A stretch of DNA of 64,000 nucleotides from an uncultured Paracoccaceae bacterium (GTDB taxonomy: Bacteria; Pseudomonadota; Alphaproteobacteria; Rhodobacterales; Rhodobacteraceae), in NCBI GenBank assembly GCA_938016515.1, contig CALILP010000068.1, positions 1 to 64,000 of the forward strand, written 5' to 3'. A program made the position numbers and the translations under genes. Below the pieces are notes generated by a model. The model was given only the letters and a program-made list of their open reading frames with translations. It did not search any database and was not told the origin of the DNA. Of this stretch, positions 28,642-38,280 are shown piece by piece (position 1 is the stretch's first letter; the number at the start of each line of letters is the position of its first letter).

Positions 28642-29274
28642 TCATTCTTGGGCGACGCCTGACAGACTTATTGTTGCGGCCTCTCCATTGTAGAGTGCCG
28701 TGCTGTCCACCCCCGAAAAGCTGACGGCCGCTGTCGGGTTACCGCGAAGGACGCCTGCAAATGCACCCCCTGCATCAATCTCTATGTCATCGCCCAGCAA
28801 CTTGCCTCGGAACGTTCCGGTGACATCACTGGACGCTTCGGTTCCGGCACCGATCCGCGCATCATCGACCCGCAGTTCACCATCAAGACGAACAGTACTC
28901 CCGGACATGTCTGCCCCTGCAAAGTCGTCCATCCGAGCTGCAAAAAATGGCCCCGCAAAATCCGCGTTGATCACTGCGTCCCCAGTCAAGGTCATGGCCT
29001 GCGCGGTCGCCTGCGGCGTGACAACGATTTGCGCCATCCCGGTAAAAGTGGCGGCACCAACGGTCGGGACCACGCCTTCAGGCGACGCAGAAATGCCCAA
29101 GACCTGACCCGACAAGCTATCAAATTGTGCCGCTACCAGCTCTGCCTCATCTGAAGAGATTGGACCGAACGGGGTGCGACCTTCGAATGAGAATGGGTTT
29201 GACCCGGCACCACCACAGGCTGCCAAAACAAGCAGAGCACCGAGAATCAGGCTGATACGAAGTGGTTGCGGCAT
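28642..29274 (-). CDS. Lipoprotein, transferrin-binding-protein-like barrel
   Basis: Lipobox LLVLAACGG; repeated FAGVLRGN / TGTFRGKLLGDDIEIDAGG beta pattern. Confidence 0.7.
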   Translation of the reverse strand: MPQPLRISLILGALLVLAACGGAGSNPFSFEGRTPFGPISSDEAELVAAQFDSLSGQVLGISASPEGVVPTVGAATFTGMAQIVVTPQATAQAMTLTGDAVINADFAGPFFAARMDDFAGADMSGSTVRLDGELRVDDARIGAGTEASSDVTGTFRGKLLGDDIEIDAGGAFAGVLRGNPTAAVSFSGVDSTALYNGEAATISLSGVAQE

Positions 29275-29443
29275 AGGACGTCCTTTGGGTTGTATATCGA
29301 ACGCCCCACTATCTTCGACATCCGAGCAGCATTGCGACAGGAATTTGGCAAACTTTTGTTTCAGCGGAAATACACCCATGTGTCTTGTCTTCACCAATCG
29401 CCAGCCCCAAACTACACCAATCCACCCCAGACGGAGCACCGCC

Positions 29444-30475
29444 ATGAACCTCTCCCTTCTCAAAGCCTTATGCGAAACCCCCGGTGTTCCCGGCAACGAG
29501 CATCGGGTTCGTGATCTGATCACATCCGAGATCAAGGACCTGTTTGATGAGGTCAAGACCGACGCCATGGGGTCTTTGATGTGCAAGCGCACCGGAACAG
29601 AAGATGCCCCCACCAAAGTCATGTTGCTGTGTCACATGGACGAGATCGGGTTTCTTGTCAGCCACATCAGCAAGGATGGCTTTTTGTACCTGCAACCGGT
29701 CGGCGGCTTCGATGCACGCAATCTGTTTTCGCGCAGGGTTCGGGTTTGTACAGATGACGGCGACTATCTTGGGGTGATGAACCCCGGTGGCAAACCGGTC
29801 CACATCGCCTCGCCGGAGGATCGCAAGAAGGTGCCTGAGCTGGGTGAGTTTTTTGTTGATCTCGGCATGGGCAAGAAGGCCCATGATGTCATCAAGGTGG
29901 GTGATTTCGTTGTGATGGAAGAGCCCTTCATCGAGATCGGCGACAAGATCGTCTCCAAAGCGCTGGACAACCGGATTGCCTGCTGGCTGGGGATTGAGGC
30001 GATGCGGGCCCTTGGCGACAAGGGCAAAGGGGCCGAGATCCACGTCGTCTTTACCTGCCAGGAAGAGGTAGGGTTGCGTGGGGCGCGAACATCATCCTTT
30101 GCCGTAAAGCCGGATATTGGCATTGGGATCGACACGACCTTGGCATGTGACACCCCCGGTGTGCCTGAAAAAGACGCGACGACAACGCAAGGCAAAGGGT
30201 TTGGTCTGCATGTGCGCGACAGCTCTTTCATCGCAGACCGCGATCTGGTCCGCGAGATTGAAGCTCTCGCGATCAAACACGACATTCCGTACCAGCGCAC
30301 GATGTTGGGGGCTGGCGGTCAGGATGGTGCTGCGGCCCAACAGGCTGCCGCAGGAGCACGCGCCATTGGGATTGTGGTGGGCACCCGCTACATTCACACG
30401 GTGACTGAGATGATCGAGAAAGATGATCTGCAGGCTGCCCTTGATATCCTCGTGGCATATCTGTCAGAGTTTTAG
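29444..30475 (+). CDS. M42 family metallopeptidase (glutamyl aminopeptidase/endoglucanase type)
   Basis: CETPGVPGNEHRVRDLI; LLCHMDEIGF; KALDNRIACW; FTCQEEVGLRGA. Confidence 0.9.
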   Translation: MNLSLLKALCETPGVPGNEHRVRDLITSEIKDLFDEVKTDAMGSLMCKRTGTEDAPTKVMLLCHMDEIGFLVSHISKDGFLYLQPVGGFDARNLFSRRVRVCTDDGDYLGVMNPGGKPVHIASPEDRKKVPELGEFFVDLGMGKKAHDVIKVGDFVVMEEPFIEIGDKIVSKALDNRIACWLGIEAMRALGDKGKGAEIHVVFTCQEEVGLRGARTSSFAVKPDIGIGIDTTLACDTPGVPEKDATTTQGKGFGLHVRDSSFIADRDLVREIEALAIKHDIPYQRTMLGAGGQDGAAAQQAAAGARAIGIVVGTRYIHTVTEMIEKDDLQAALDILVAYLSEF

Positions 30476-30503
30476 GGGTGCACCAGCGTCCAATGGGGTC
30501 ATG

Positions 30504-30619
30504 CAAATTTTCTAGAAAATTTGGGGGATTTCGCTCTATCACATCGTGACGTCTGGCGCTGCAGGGGCGCTGCCCCCGCCCTACGGGCTCCCCCGGGATA
30601 TAGAATGAAACAAAGAAGC
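30504..30619. repeat. Composite 3'-end repeat: AT palindrome + GC hairpins + CCCCCGGGATATA-N4-GAAACAAAGAAGC
   Basis: CAAATTTTCTAGAAAATTTG perfect 20-bp palindrome; terminal 30 bp shared with the reverse complement of 59588-59617. Confidence 0.7.
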
Positions 30620-30621
30620 GC

Positions 30622-30867
30622 TTAGGCCTGCTTTTCCTCAAGTGCGGCGACCCGTGCAGCAAGCGCTTCATTTTCTTCTCGCGCTTTTTGCGCCATGGCC
30701 CGCACCGCGTCGAATTCTTCACGGGTGACGAAATCTCTGTCAGCCAACCAACGGTCCATCATCGATTTCATCGCATTGTTGGCTTCGTCCTTAGCCCCCT
30801 GGGCCACGCCCATCGCGTTGGTCATGAGTTGCGACAGATCGTCAAAGACTTTGTTCTTGGATTGCAT
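30622..30867 (-). CDS. ubiK: Accessory factor UbiK family protein
   Basis: MQSKNKVFDDLSQLMTNAMGVAQGAKDEANNAMKSMMDRWLADRDFVTREEFDAVRAMAQKAREEN. Confidence 0.8.
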   Translation of the reverse strand: MQSKNKVFDDLSQLMTNAMGVAQGAKDEANNAMKSMMDRWLADRDFVTREEFDAVRAMAQKAREENEALAARVAALEEKQA

Positions 30868-30976
30868 CCGCGTGCTCCCTTTTCGGCTTGGGGTTTATAT
30901 GGGCCCTGTACGGCCTCAGTGCAAGGAATGGTGCGACCCGGTTGACTTTGCCGCAGGCACTGGACATGTCGGAAAC

Positions 30977-31861
30977 ATGAGCACCCCGATCCCGTTTCCC
31001 GCTATTTCGCCCGAGATTTTCGCGATCAATCTGTTTGGGTTTGAATTGGCCCTGCGGTGGTATGCCATGGGCTATATCGTGGGGATTGCCATTGGTTGGC
31101 AGATCATCGCCTTTGCCTTACGCCGCCCACACCTTTGGCGTGGGAACGTGGCTCCGATGGATCCCAAACAGTTGGAAGACTTGCTGACTTATATTGTCAT
31201 CGGCGTGATCGGTGGTGGCAGACTGGGGTATGTCCTTTTCTACAACCCTGCTCAATTTATCGCCAATCCGTGGGAAATCCCGATGATTTGGACGGGTGGC
31301 CTGTCCTTTCACGGTGGTTTTCTGGGGGTGATTGCGGCCGTGTTTCTGTTTAGCAAGCGTCACGCTGTCTCTTTGCCCGCGCTGTCTGACATCATTGCCG
31401 TTGCTGCAACGCCAGCCATCTTGCTGGTCCGCATCGCTAACTTCATCAATGCAGAGCTGTGGGGCCGGCCCACTGACCTTCCATGGGCCGTGGCCTTTCC
31501 CGGCGAGGCCGCGCAGGCCTGTGCGACTGCTACCACCTTGTGTGGCCGGCATCCCTCGCAATTGTATGAAGCTGGTCTGGAAGGTCTTTTGCTGGGGGCC
31601 GTTCTGTTGGTGCTTGCCTTTGGACGCGGCGCGCTCAAGCGGTCCTGGCTTCTGACGGGCACGTTTTTTGCAGGGTACGGCATTGCCCGCTTTGTGGTGG
31701 AGTTTGTCCGTCAGCCGGATGCCCAATTCGTCTCTGTCGGCAATCCGTTGGGGCTGGCCTTTCACCTAGACGGCTGGGGCGTGACGATGGGGCAGACCCT
31801 GTCTTTGCCGATGATCCTGATTGGCTTGGCCACCGTCCTTGTGGCCCGCAAACGCGCATGA
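30977..31861 (+). CDS. lgt: Prolipoprotein diacylglyceryl transferase
   Basis: ALRWYAMGYIVGI; GGRLGYVLFYNP; GGLSFHGGFLG; RIANFINAELWGRPT; HPSQLYEAGLEG. Confidence 0.97.
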   Translation: MSTPIPFPAISPEIFAINLFGFELALRWYAMGYIVGIAIGWQIIAFALRRPHLWRGNVAPMDPKQLEDLLTYIVIGVIGGGRLGYVLFYNPAQFIANPWEIPMIWTGGLSFHGGFLGVIAAVFLFSKRHAVSLPALSDIIAVAATPAILLVRIANFINAELWGRPTDLPWAVAFPGEAAQACATATTLCGRHPSQLYEAGLEGLLLGAVLLVLAFGRGALKRSWLLTGTFFAGYGIARFVVEFVRQPDAQFVSVGNPLGLAFHLDGWGVTMGQTLSLPMILIGLATVLVARKRA

Positions 31862-32916
31862 CCCCCTTGGCAAAGGTCATCGCCGCCCGGATTGCGCGGA
31901 CCGGCCCTATGTCGATGGCAGAGTATATGGCCGAGTGCCTGCTGAACCCAGAGCATGGCTACTACGCAACCCGTGACCCTTTGGGCCGTGCGGGCGATTT
32001 CATCACGGCCCCCGAAATCAGCCAGATGTTTGGTGAGGTGTTGGGCCTTGCACTGGCGCAGACCTGGATGGACCAAGGGTGCCCGGCGTCATTCACGCTG
32101 GCAGAGCTGGGTCCCGGTCGCGGTACTTTGATGGCCGATATCTTGCGGGCCACCACGTCGGTACCTGGATTCCGCGCCGCCGCGCAGGTCCATCTTGTAG
32201 AAGCCTCGCCGGTCTTGCGCGCAAAGCAAGCCAAAGTGGTGCCTGATGCGACTTGGCACGATGATATCAGTGCCCTGCCAGACCAGCCCACATTTTTGGT
32301 GGCCAATGAGTTTTTCGACGCCCTGCCCATTCGCCAGTTCACCCGTGATGCGGCAGGCTGGCGCGAACATATAGTGGGGCTGACCGACGGGGCTTTGACC
32401 AAGGGCCTGTCCGATGCGGCCCCGATTGCAGCGCTAGACCATCGCTTGGGCGATACCCAACCGGGCCAAGTGGTCGAGCTTTGTCCGGCTTTGCCCGGTG
32501 TCGTTGGTGCGCTTGGCGCCGTGATCGGTGCACACGGTGGCGCTGCTTTGATCATCGACTACGGGGACTGGCGGTCGCTGGGTGATACGCTTCAGGCCAT
32601 TGCAGACCACAAACCGGTTGATCCGCTCGCGCAACCCGGCGAGGCCGATCTTACCGCCCATGTGGATTTTGAGACAATTGCGCAGGCCTGTCATCCTGCC
32701 GCCATGTCTCGCGTCAGTACCCAAGGCGTCTTTCTCGAGCGCCTTGGGATAACCCAAAGGGCGCAAATGCTGGCCCAACGCTTAAGCGGCCCTGCCCTTG
32801 ACCAGCATATCGCCGCCCATCGCCGCTTGACCCACCCCGACGAGATGGGCGACATATTCAAGGTGATCGGAATCTACCCTCCGACAGCAACACCGCCACC
32901 TGGACTTGCACAATAA
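31858..32916 (+). CDS. SAM-dependent methyltransferase (NDUFAF7/MidA-like)
   Basis: GPMSMAEYMAECLLNPEHGYYATRDPLGRAGDFITAPEISQMFGE; ELGPGRGTLMADIL; VANEFFDALPIRQF. Confidence 0.92.
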   Translation: MTPLAKVIAARIARTGPMSMAEYMAECLLNPEHGYYATRDPLGRAGDFITAPEISQMFGEVLGLALAQTWMDQGCPASFTLAELGPGRGTLMADILRATTSVPGFRAAAQVHLVEASPVLRAKQAKVVPDATWHDDISALPDQPTFLVANEFFDALPIRQFTRDAAGWREHIVGLTDGALTKGLSDAAPIAALDHRLGDTQPGQVVELCPALPGVVGALGAVIGAHGGAALIIDYGDWRSLGDTLQAIADHKPVDPLAQPGEADLTAHVDFETIAQACHPAAMSRVSTQGVFLERLGITQRAQMLAQRLSGPALDQHIAAHRRLTHPDEMGDIFKVIGIYPPTATPPPGLAQ

Positions 32917-32930
32917 AGGATCGGGCATTC

Positions 32931-33692
32931 GTGACACTTGATATCATCACAGATGATCTGCTTGCTGGCACAACACACGGATTTTTCACCCGCAAGGGCG
33001 GGGCTTCGTCAGGCGTCTATGCTGGGCTCAACTGCGGATTTGGCAGCTCTGACCAACACGAGATCGTGGCGATCAATCGCGACCGGGTCGCACAGGCCAT
33101 GGGCGTCGACTGCGATAGCCTGATTGGTGTGCATCAAGTCCACTCCCCTGATGTGATCACCGTCACTGCCGCAACGTCAGACAAACCCAAGGCAGATGCC
33201 ATGGTCACAAATGTGCCCGGCGTCGCTTTGTCGATCCTGACCGCTGACTGCCAACCGGTTCTGTTTTTGGACGCTCAGGCAAAAGTCGTTGGTGCCGCAC
33301 ATGCAGGGTGGAAAGGCGCGCTGGATGGGGTTTTGGAGAACACGCTGAATGCGATGGAGGCCTTGGGGGCCAAACGAGCGAACATCACGGCCGTGATAGG
33401 GCCATCAATCTCGCAAAGCGCATATGAAGTCGGGCCAGAATTCATGGACGCATTCTTGGCTGAAGACCCGTTGTTTGCCCGCTTCTTTGCACAAGGAAAC
33501 GGGGACAGGTTGCAGTTTGATTTGCCGGCCTTTGGTTTGATGCGCCTGCGGGGCGCAGGTATCGGCGAAGCAGGCTGGACCCGGCATTGCACGTACAGTG
33601 ATCCGAAACGGTTCTACAGCTACCGCAGGTCGGTTCACCACAAAGAAGCAGACTATGGCCGCCTGATCGCAGCCATCGTGTGCCCGACTTAG
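32931..33692 (+). CDS. pgeF: Peptidoglycan editing factor PgeF (multicopper polyphenol oxidase/laccase-like)
   Basis: GFFTRKGGASSGVYAGLNCG; HQVHSPDV; LTADCQPVLF; GAAHAGWKGALDG; GRLIAAI. Confidence 0.93.
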   Translation: MTLDIITDDLLAGTTHGFFTRKGGASSGVYAGLNCGFGSSDQHEIVAINRDRVAQAMGVDCDSLIGVHQVHSPDVITVTAATSDKPKADAMVTNVPGVALSILTADCQPVLFLDAQAKVVGAAHAGWKGALDGVLENTLNAMEALGAKRANITAVIGPSISQSAYEVGPEFMDAFLAEDPLFARFFAQGNGDRLQFDLPAFGLMRLRGAGIGEAGWTRHCTYSDPKRFYSYRRSVHHKEADYGRLIAAIVCPT

Positions 33693-33974
33693 GCAGGACT
33701 AAGGCAAGAACCCGCCACCCGATTGCCTCATTTTGCGAAACAATCCACCCTATCGGGATCATATTAGATTGCCACTCTGAGACAAATCTCTTGTTTTCAG
33801 TAAGTTACGCTAGGGCACCCCGGTCCTACAATCTATGACGTGAAAATCTGTTTTTTCACCGCATTTTTTGTTGTGACGGTCTAATTGCTGCCCGACTCAT
33901 CGCCCAGATTGTTCTCAGAAGCGCAACAACATGCGCCAGTGGAAACCAACAGATAGCTGCCAAAGGACGACCCG

Positions 33975-34160
33975 ATGACAAATGGAAACTGGATCAAGGA
34001 ACCCAAGACAGTGGCCAATGACTGCGAAGTCAACATGCCTTGGACACGCGGCCTGCGTCGCCAAGCAATGATCGCCCGCCGCCTTGAAACAGAAACACGC
34101 ACCGCGAAGATTACACTTCCGCCGATGCCTGCATTTATGTCCTCAGACATTACTGTCTAG
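33975..34160 (+). CDS. Small 61-aa hypothetical protein
   Basis: MTNGNWIKEPKTVANDCEVNMPWTRGLRRQAMIARRLETETRTAKITLPPMPAFMSSDITV; AGGACG upstream; followed by terminator hairpin. Confidence 0.55.
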   Translation: MTNGNWIKEPKTVANDCEVNMPWTRGLRRQAMIARRLETETRTAKITLPPMPAFMSSDITV

Positions 34161-34209
34161 GTAGACTTCCCCGACCTCCCTCCCCCGGCTTCCCAAGAGC
34201 CACCCGAGC

Positions 34210-34238
34210 AACCGCGCTGCATCCGCAGCGCGGTTGAT
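34210..34238 (+). terminator. Terminator-like hairpin
   Basis: AACCGCGCTGC-atcc-GCAGCGCGGTTGATTCTTGTTT. Confidence 0.65.
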
Positions 34239-34485
34239 TCTTGTTTGGACATGCGAAACACGCGCCTCAAAAGTTATCCACATCCAAATGTGGCGCGACC
34301 GTTCGCGCTGCGCGAACAATCCGATATCCCATCATGGATTGACCGGGCAAGCGGCGATTTTTTCATATTCTTTTGACCATAAGCACTCTAATCAGCCACA
34401 TTCGTGAGACTACAATGTACTCCTCAGATGTTGTCGGTGGGGCCGACAGATGTGTGAACCAGTTCTTAGTTTAATAGGTGCTCGC

Positions 34486-35289
34486 ATGAATAAGTCCCAC
34501 ACTACCGTCGCTGGCCTCGCGACGGAACGCTCACATCAGCTGCCAGCCACTCAGGTTGAACGGCTCACTAGTCAAGATGGGCGGCAACCCCGCGCAAAAC
34601 CACTTATGCGCAAATACGAAGTCGCCCATCTGACATCCACCTTCGAGATCGAAGAGTTTACGCGGATTGCACCTGCAACAACGCCATTCGAGGACGCATT
34701 TGCAGCGATTGGTCGCGGTGCAATCCTGCAAACCGAAATGGGCCCAGTTGCAGTCGAAGATTTGCTGCCGGGCGACAAAGTCAAAACAGAGTCGAATGGC
34801 TTTCAGACACTGCTCTGGCGCGGAACAATGACCATCGTTCCGGGTGCACAAAACAAGCGCCCCGAAATGGGAACGATGACCCGGATCACATCAGATGCGA
34901 TGGGTTACGGCCGCCCAGGACCAGACCTTATCTTAGGGCCATCAGCGCGCATCTTGCACAAAGCCCCCGGCATGAAGACATTGACGGGCAGTGACGTGGC
35001 ATTTGTTCCGGTTCGCGACTTTATCGATGGCTCTAGCATTATTGAACTCAAGCCGATTGCGCCTGTCCATTGTTATCAACTTGGGTTCGAAAACCATGAA
35101 CGGATCAGCGTGAACGGGATCGAGGTCGAAACGCTTCACCCCGGCCTGCCACACATGATGCAAATGCGTCAGGACATGCAGCTGCTGTTCATGTCCCTGT
35201 TTCCGCACAAACAACGCTTGTCAGATTTCGAAGCGCTGTTGCATCCACGGATCAACCTTCGCGATCTGGATCTATTTGCCGTTGCCTAA
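34486..35289 (+). CDS. Hint-domain-like protein (PF13403-like)
   Basis: RGAILQTEMGPVAVEDLLPGDKVKTESNGFQTLLWRG; LILGPSARILHK; VHCYQLGFENHERISVNGIEVETLHPG. Confidence 0.85.
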   Translation: MNKSHTTVAGLATERSHQLPATQVERLTSQDGRQPRAKPLMRKYEVAHLTSTFEIEEFTRIAPATTPFEDAFAAIGRGAILQTEMGPVAVEDLLPGDKVKTESNGFQTLLWRGTMTIVPGAQNKRPEMGTMTRITSDAMGYGRPGPDLILGPSARILHKAPGMKTLTGSDVAFVPVRDFIDGSSIIELKPIAPVHCYQLGFENHERISVNGIEVETLHPGLPHMMQMRQDMQLLFMSLFPHKQRLSDFEALLHPRINLRDLDLFAVA

Positions 35290-35314
35290 GCAATCCTAAG
35301 GCGCTGAAAGAAGG

Positions 35315-35938
35315 TCAAGAGACCTGATCGGCCCTCGTTTGCTGTTGCACATGCGCCCGCCACTTATTGCGAAGCCAAATCAGGCAAGCAAGGCTGGCGC
35401 ATGCTGCGATCACAATCCCAAAGAAGTTGCTTAGGATCGTGGCCACCTGGCTAATCTGCGTGGCAAACACAAAACCCAATCCAACGTACGCGACAGCCCA
35501 AATTGCAGCGCCTACAGTTGCGACGGACGTAAACGCTGCCCACTTCATTCCTCCAGCACCGCAGAGATAGCTGATGTAAGGACACGTCGGACTGAGGATA
35601 GTGTGGCTGAGCAAGACAGCCGTCTGCCCTTTCTCAGTCAACAGCGTCTCGCTTTTGTCCAGAACCGGTACCAAACGCGGCTTGCCCCTGATCCAATCCA
35701 ACAGCTTTGGCCCGACTTTGGCCGCCAATCGAAAGGCTATCTGGTCCCCGACCACGAAAGCGACGAAGGCCACAAGAACGACCTGCCACAGCGTCAAATC
35801 GCCAGCCGCAGCAAAGGCCCCAGATGCGAGAACCAGCATGGATGATGGAAGCGGGATAGCAAGGCAGGCAAGCGATACCACTGCAAACAGCAAGAACAGG
35901 CCATAGTCAGGTATCAAACCGAGGATCAGATCGGTCAT
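35315..35938 (-). CDS. DedA/VTT-domain family membrane protein
   Basis: FVAFVVGDQIAFRLAAKVG; LSHTILSPTCPYISYLCGAGGMKWAAFTSVATVGAAIWAVAYVGLG. Confidence 0.85.
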   Translation of the reverse strand: MTDLILGLIPDYGLFLLFAVVSLACLAIPLPSSMLVLASGAFAAAGDLTLWQVVLVAFVAFVVGDQIAFRLAAKVGPKLLDWIRGKPRLVPVLDKSETLLTEKGQTAVLLSHTILSPTCPYISYLCGAGGMKWAAFTSVATVGAAIWAVAYVGLGFVFATQISQVATILSNFFGIVIAACASLACLIWLRNKWRAHVQQQTRADQVS

Positions 35939-36291
35939 TGTGAATTCGCCCGATGATCAGCTGCAGCGGCGCGCACAATCTCGGTCAATTCTTCAAGCGT
36001 CACACCCATCTCAGCCGCGATATCCCGCATTGGCATTCCGCGTTGATCCATCGATGTCAGTCCAAGAATATCAGCCACCAAAGGGCGTGGAAGATCATAG
36101 GTCAGGACAACATACCGCGGTGTCATCCACCCCTTTAACTGGGCGTCTTGGTTTCGGGGGTCGTTGAAGTAAAGAAAGTCGCTGATGAAGACAAAAGCAA
36201 ACCAAAGGGCCGCCAGACTAAACAGAACAAAACATCCGACCGCCAGCCAGTGCTTGCGCACAAATGAACGAAAGTGAGCAGAAAAGATCAT
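35935..36291 (-). CDS. Hypothetical single-TM protein
   Basis: One TM then soluble domain YVVLTYDLPRPLVADILGL...; stop overlaps DedA start. Confidence 0.7.
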   Translation of the reverse strand: MIFSAHFRSFVRKHWLAVGCFVLFSLAALWFAFVFISDFLYFNDPRNQDAQLKGWMTPRYVVLTYDLPRPLVADILGLTSMDQRGMPMRDIAAEMGVTLEELTEIVRAAAADHRANSQ

Positions 36292-36309
36292 TGCCACCCC
36301 GGAACGCCT

Positions 36310-36810
36310 TTACGCTTCCTGCGCCAGCCGCTGTTCCAACACATCAAAGGGGACACCTGGTTCATCCTTTGCGCCACGGATCACCAGCGACGTTTTGACG
36401 GATGCCACGTTCGGCGCGCTCGTCAGCTCTTCGGTGAGGAAACGCTGGAAAGAGCGTAAGTCAGGCGCCACGCACTTCAGGACAAAATCAACTTCCCCAT
36501 TCAGCATGTGGCACTCGCGGACCAGCGGCCAGCTCTGGCACATGTCCTCAAAGGCGCTCAGATCGACTTCGGCTTGGCTGACCAAGCCAACCATTGCAAA
36601 CACCTGCACTTCGAACCCCAGCTCGCGCGGGTCGACATCTGCATGATAGCCGCGAATAAAGCCCGATTCTTCCAAAGTGCGGACGCGGCGCAGACAAGGC
36701 GGGGCAGATATCCCAACGCGTTTGGCCAATTCGACATTGGTCATGCGACCGTCGGCTTGTAACTCGGACAAGATCATCCGATCAATTTCGTCAAGCTTTT
36801 GCCCAGGCAT
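36310..36810 (-). CDS. Lrp/AsnC family transcriptional regulator
   Basis: [52 protein letters not shown]. Confidence 0.95.
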   Translation of the reverse strand: MPGQKLDEIDRMILSELQADGRMTNVELAKRVGISAPPCLRRVRTLEESGFIRGYHADVDPRELGFEVQVFAMVGLVSQAEVDLSAFEDMCQSWPLVRECHMLNGEVDFVLKCVAPDLRSFQRFLTEELTSAPNVASVKTSLVIRGAKDEPGVPFDVLEQRLAQEA

Positions 36811-37003
36811 CCCGTTCCCCCTTGGAGATTTCCAAATATATCCGCAGGTGGCGATGCCTGCGCAACAATATTACATATATGCGCAATTTTGGAACACGCA
36901 AGGGTTTCCGGCGGAACGCGGTCCCGAAAGCGTGATGACGCCTTTTATCCGGACGAACCCGCAGTTATATCTTTGGCCGCACTGGATCGAAAGGCTGCCA
37001 CCC

Positions 37004-37972
37004 ATGTCCACGACACGTCATACCAAAGTCCTGATCATCGGCTCCGGCCCTGCTGGCTACACTGCCGGCGTCTATGCCGCGCGTGCGATGCTTGAACCTG
37101 TATTGGTGCAAGGCATCGAACCCGGCGGTCAGCTGACCACGACGACAGAAGTTGAAAACTGGCCCGGCGACACGCAAGTCCAAGGCCCCGACCTGATGAT
37201 CCGGATGGAGGCCCACGCCCGCGAGATGGGCTGCGACATCGTGGGCGACATCATCACGTCGCTTGACCTTTCCAAACGGCCGTTCACCGCCCAATCAGAC
37301 AGTGGAACCGTTTACACGGCTGATGCCGTCATCCTGTGCACGGGCGCGCGCGCCAAGTGGCTGGGCTTGCCGTCTGAAGAGAAATTCAAAGGCTTCGGCG
37401 TCTCAGCCTGTGCCACCTGCGACGGATTCTTTTATCGCGGACAAGAGATCGTCGTGGTAGGCGGCGGCAATACGGCTGTGGAAGAGGCGCTGTTCCTTAC
37501 CAACTTCGCCTCCAAGGTCACGTTGGTGCACCGTCGCGATGAACTGCGGTCCGAGAAGATCCTGCAAGACCGCCTGTTCAAGAACCCCAAAATCGAACCC
37601 CTGTGGTTCCACGAGGTCGAAGAAGTCGTCGGCGGCGACACCCCCCTTGGCGTTGAGGGCGTGCGCGTGAAGCACACCAAAACCGGCGAGATCACAGAGA
37701 TCCCCGCCAAAGGCATCTTCATCGCGATTGGTCACGCCCCTGCTTCCGAACTGGTGAAAGACCAGTTGGAGACGCACAATGGCGGCTACGTGAAAGTCGA
37801 GCCGGGGACGACACGGACAGCGGTGCCGGGTGTGTTCGCGGCAGGTGATCTGACGGATCACGTCTACCGTCAGGCTGTGACGTCAGCAGGCATGGGCTGC
37901 ATGGCAGCGCTGGACGCAGAGAAATTCCTGGCCGAGCAAGAAGACGCAAGCGAGGCCGTTGCTGCGGAGTAA
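37004..37972 (+). CDS. trxB: Thioredoxin-disulfide reductase
   Basis: [59 protein letters not shown]. Confidence 0.97.
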   Translation: MSTTRHTKVLIIGSGPAGYTAGVYAARAMLEPVLVQGIEPGGQLTTTTEVENWPGDTQVQGPDLMIRMEAHAREMGCDIVGDIITSLDLSKRPFTAQSDSGTVYTADAVILCTGARAKWLGLPSEEKFKGFGVSACATCDGFFYRGQEIVVVGGGNTAVEEALFLTNFASKVTLVHRRDELRSEKILQDRLFKNPKIEPLWFHEVEEVVGGDTPLGVEGVRVKHTKTGEITEIPAKGIFIAIGHAPASELVKDQLETHNGGYVKVEPGTTRTAVPGVFAAGDLTDHVYRQAVTSAGMGCMAALDAEKFLAEQEDASEAVAAE

Positions 37973-37977
37973 CGGAT

Positions 37978-38002
37978 GTAGGGTGTGCATTCATTGCGCA
38001 CC
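37978..38002. repeat. REP-like hairpin copy 1
   Basis: GTAGGGTGTGCATTCATTGCGCACC; 24/25 identical to copy 2. Confidence 0.7.
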
Positions 38003-38040
38003 CCTTGGCCTTTGATCTGATCGCAAACGAGGCAGATACC

Positions 38041-38065
38041 GTAGGGTGCGCATTCATTGCGCACC
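38041..38065. repeat. REP-like hairpin copy 2
   Basis: GTAGGGTGCGCATTCATTGCGCACC; stem GGTGCGC/GCGCACC. Confidence 0.7.
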
Positions 38066-38200
38066 TTCACGCCGGGCGACCCACAAGACACGGCCCCTTC
38101 GACTGCTTCAGGCGTCGGTTTGTTTCTGGATAAAACACACCCTCTGCCGCGAAGGGACATTTGCCACCATAAAGCAACATTCGGCCCCCGCAGAATGTTT

Positions 38201-38246
38201 GTTCTTGCATGAACGCACTTTTCGGCCAATACGTTCACTCGTGAAC
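38201..38246. promoter_or_regulatory. Paired GTTC-N6-GAAC dyads (candidate operators)
   Basis: GTTCTTGCATGAAC (38201-38214) and GTTCACTCGTGAAC (38233-38246), 32-bp start-to-start, upstream of a wHTH ORF. Confidence 0.5.
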
Positions 38247-38280
38247 AAAGTTTGAGTCGTCCCTAGTTTCTGTCCGAGTA

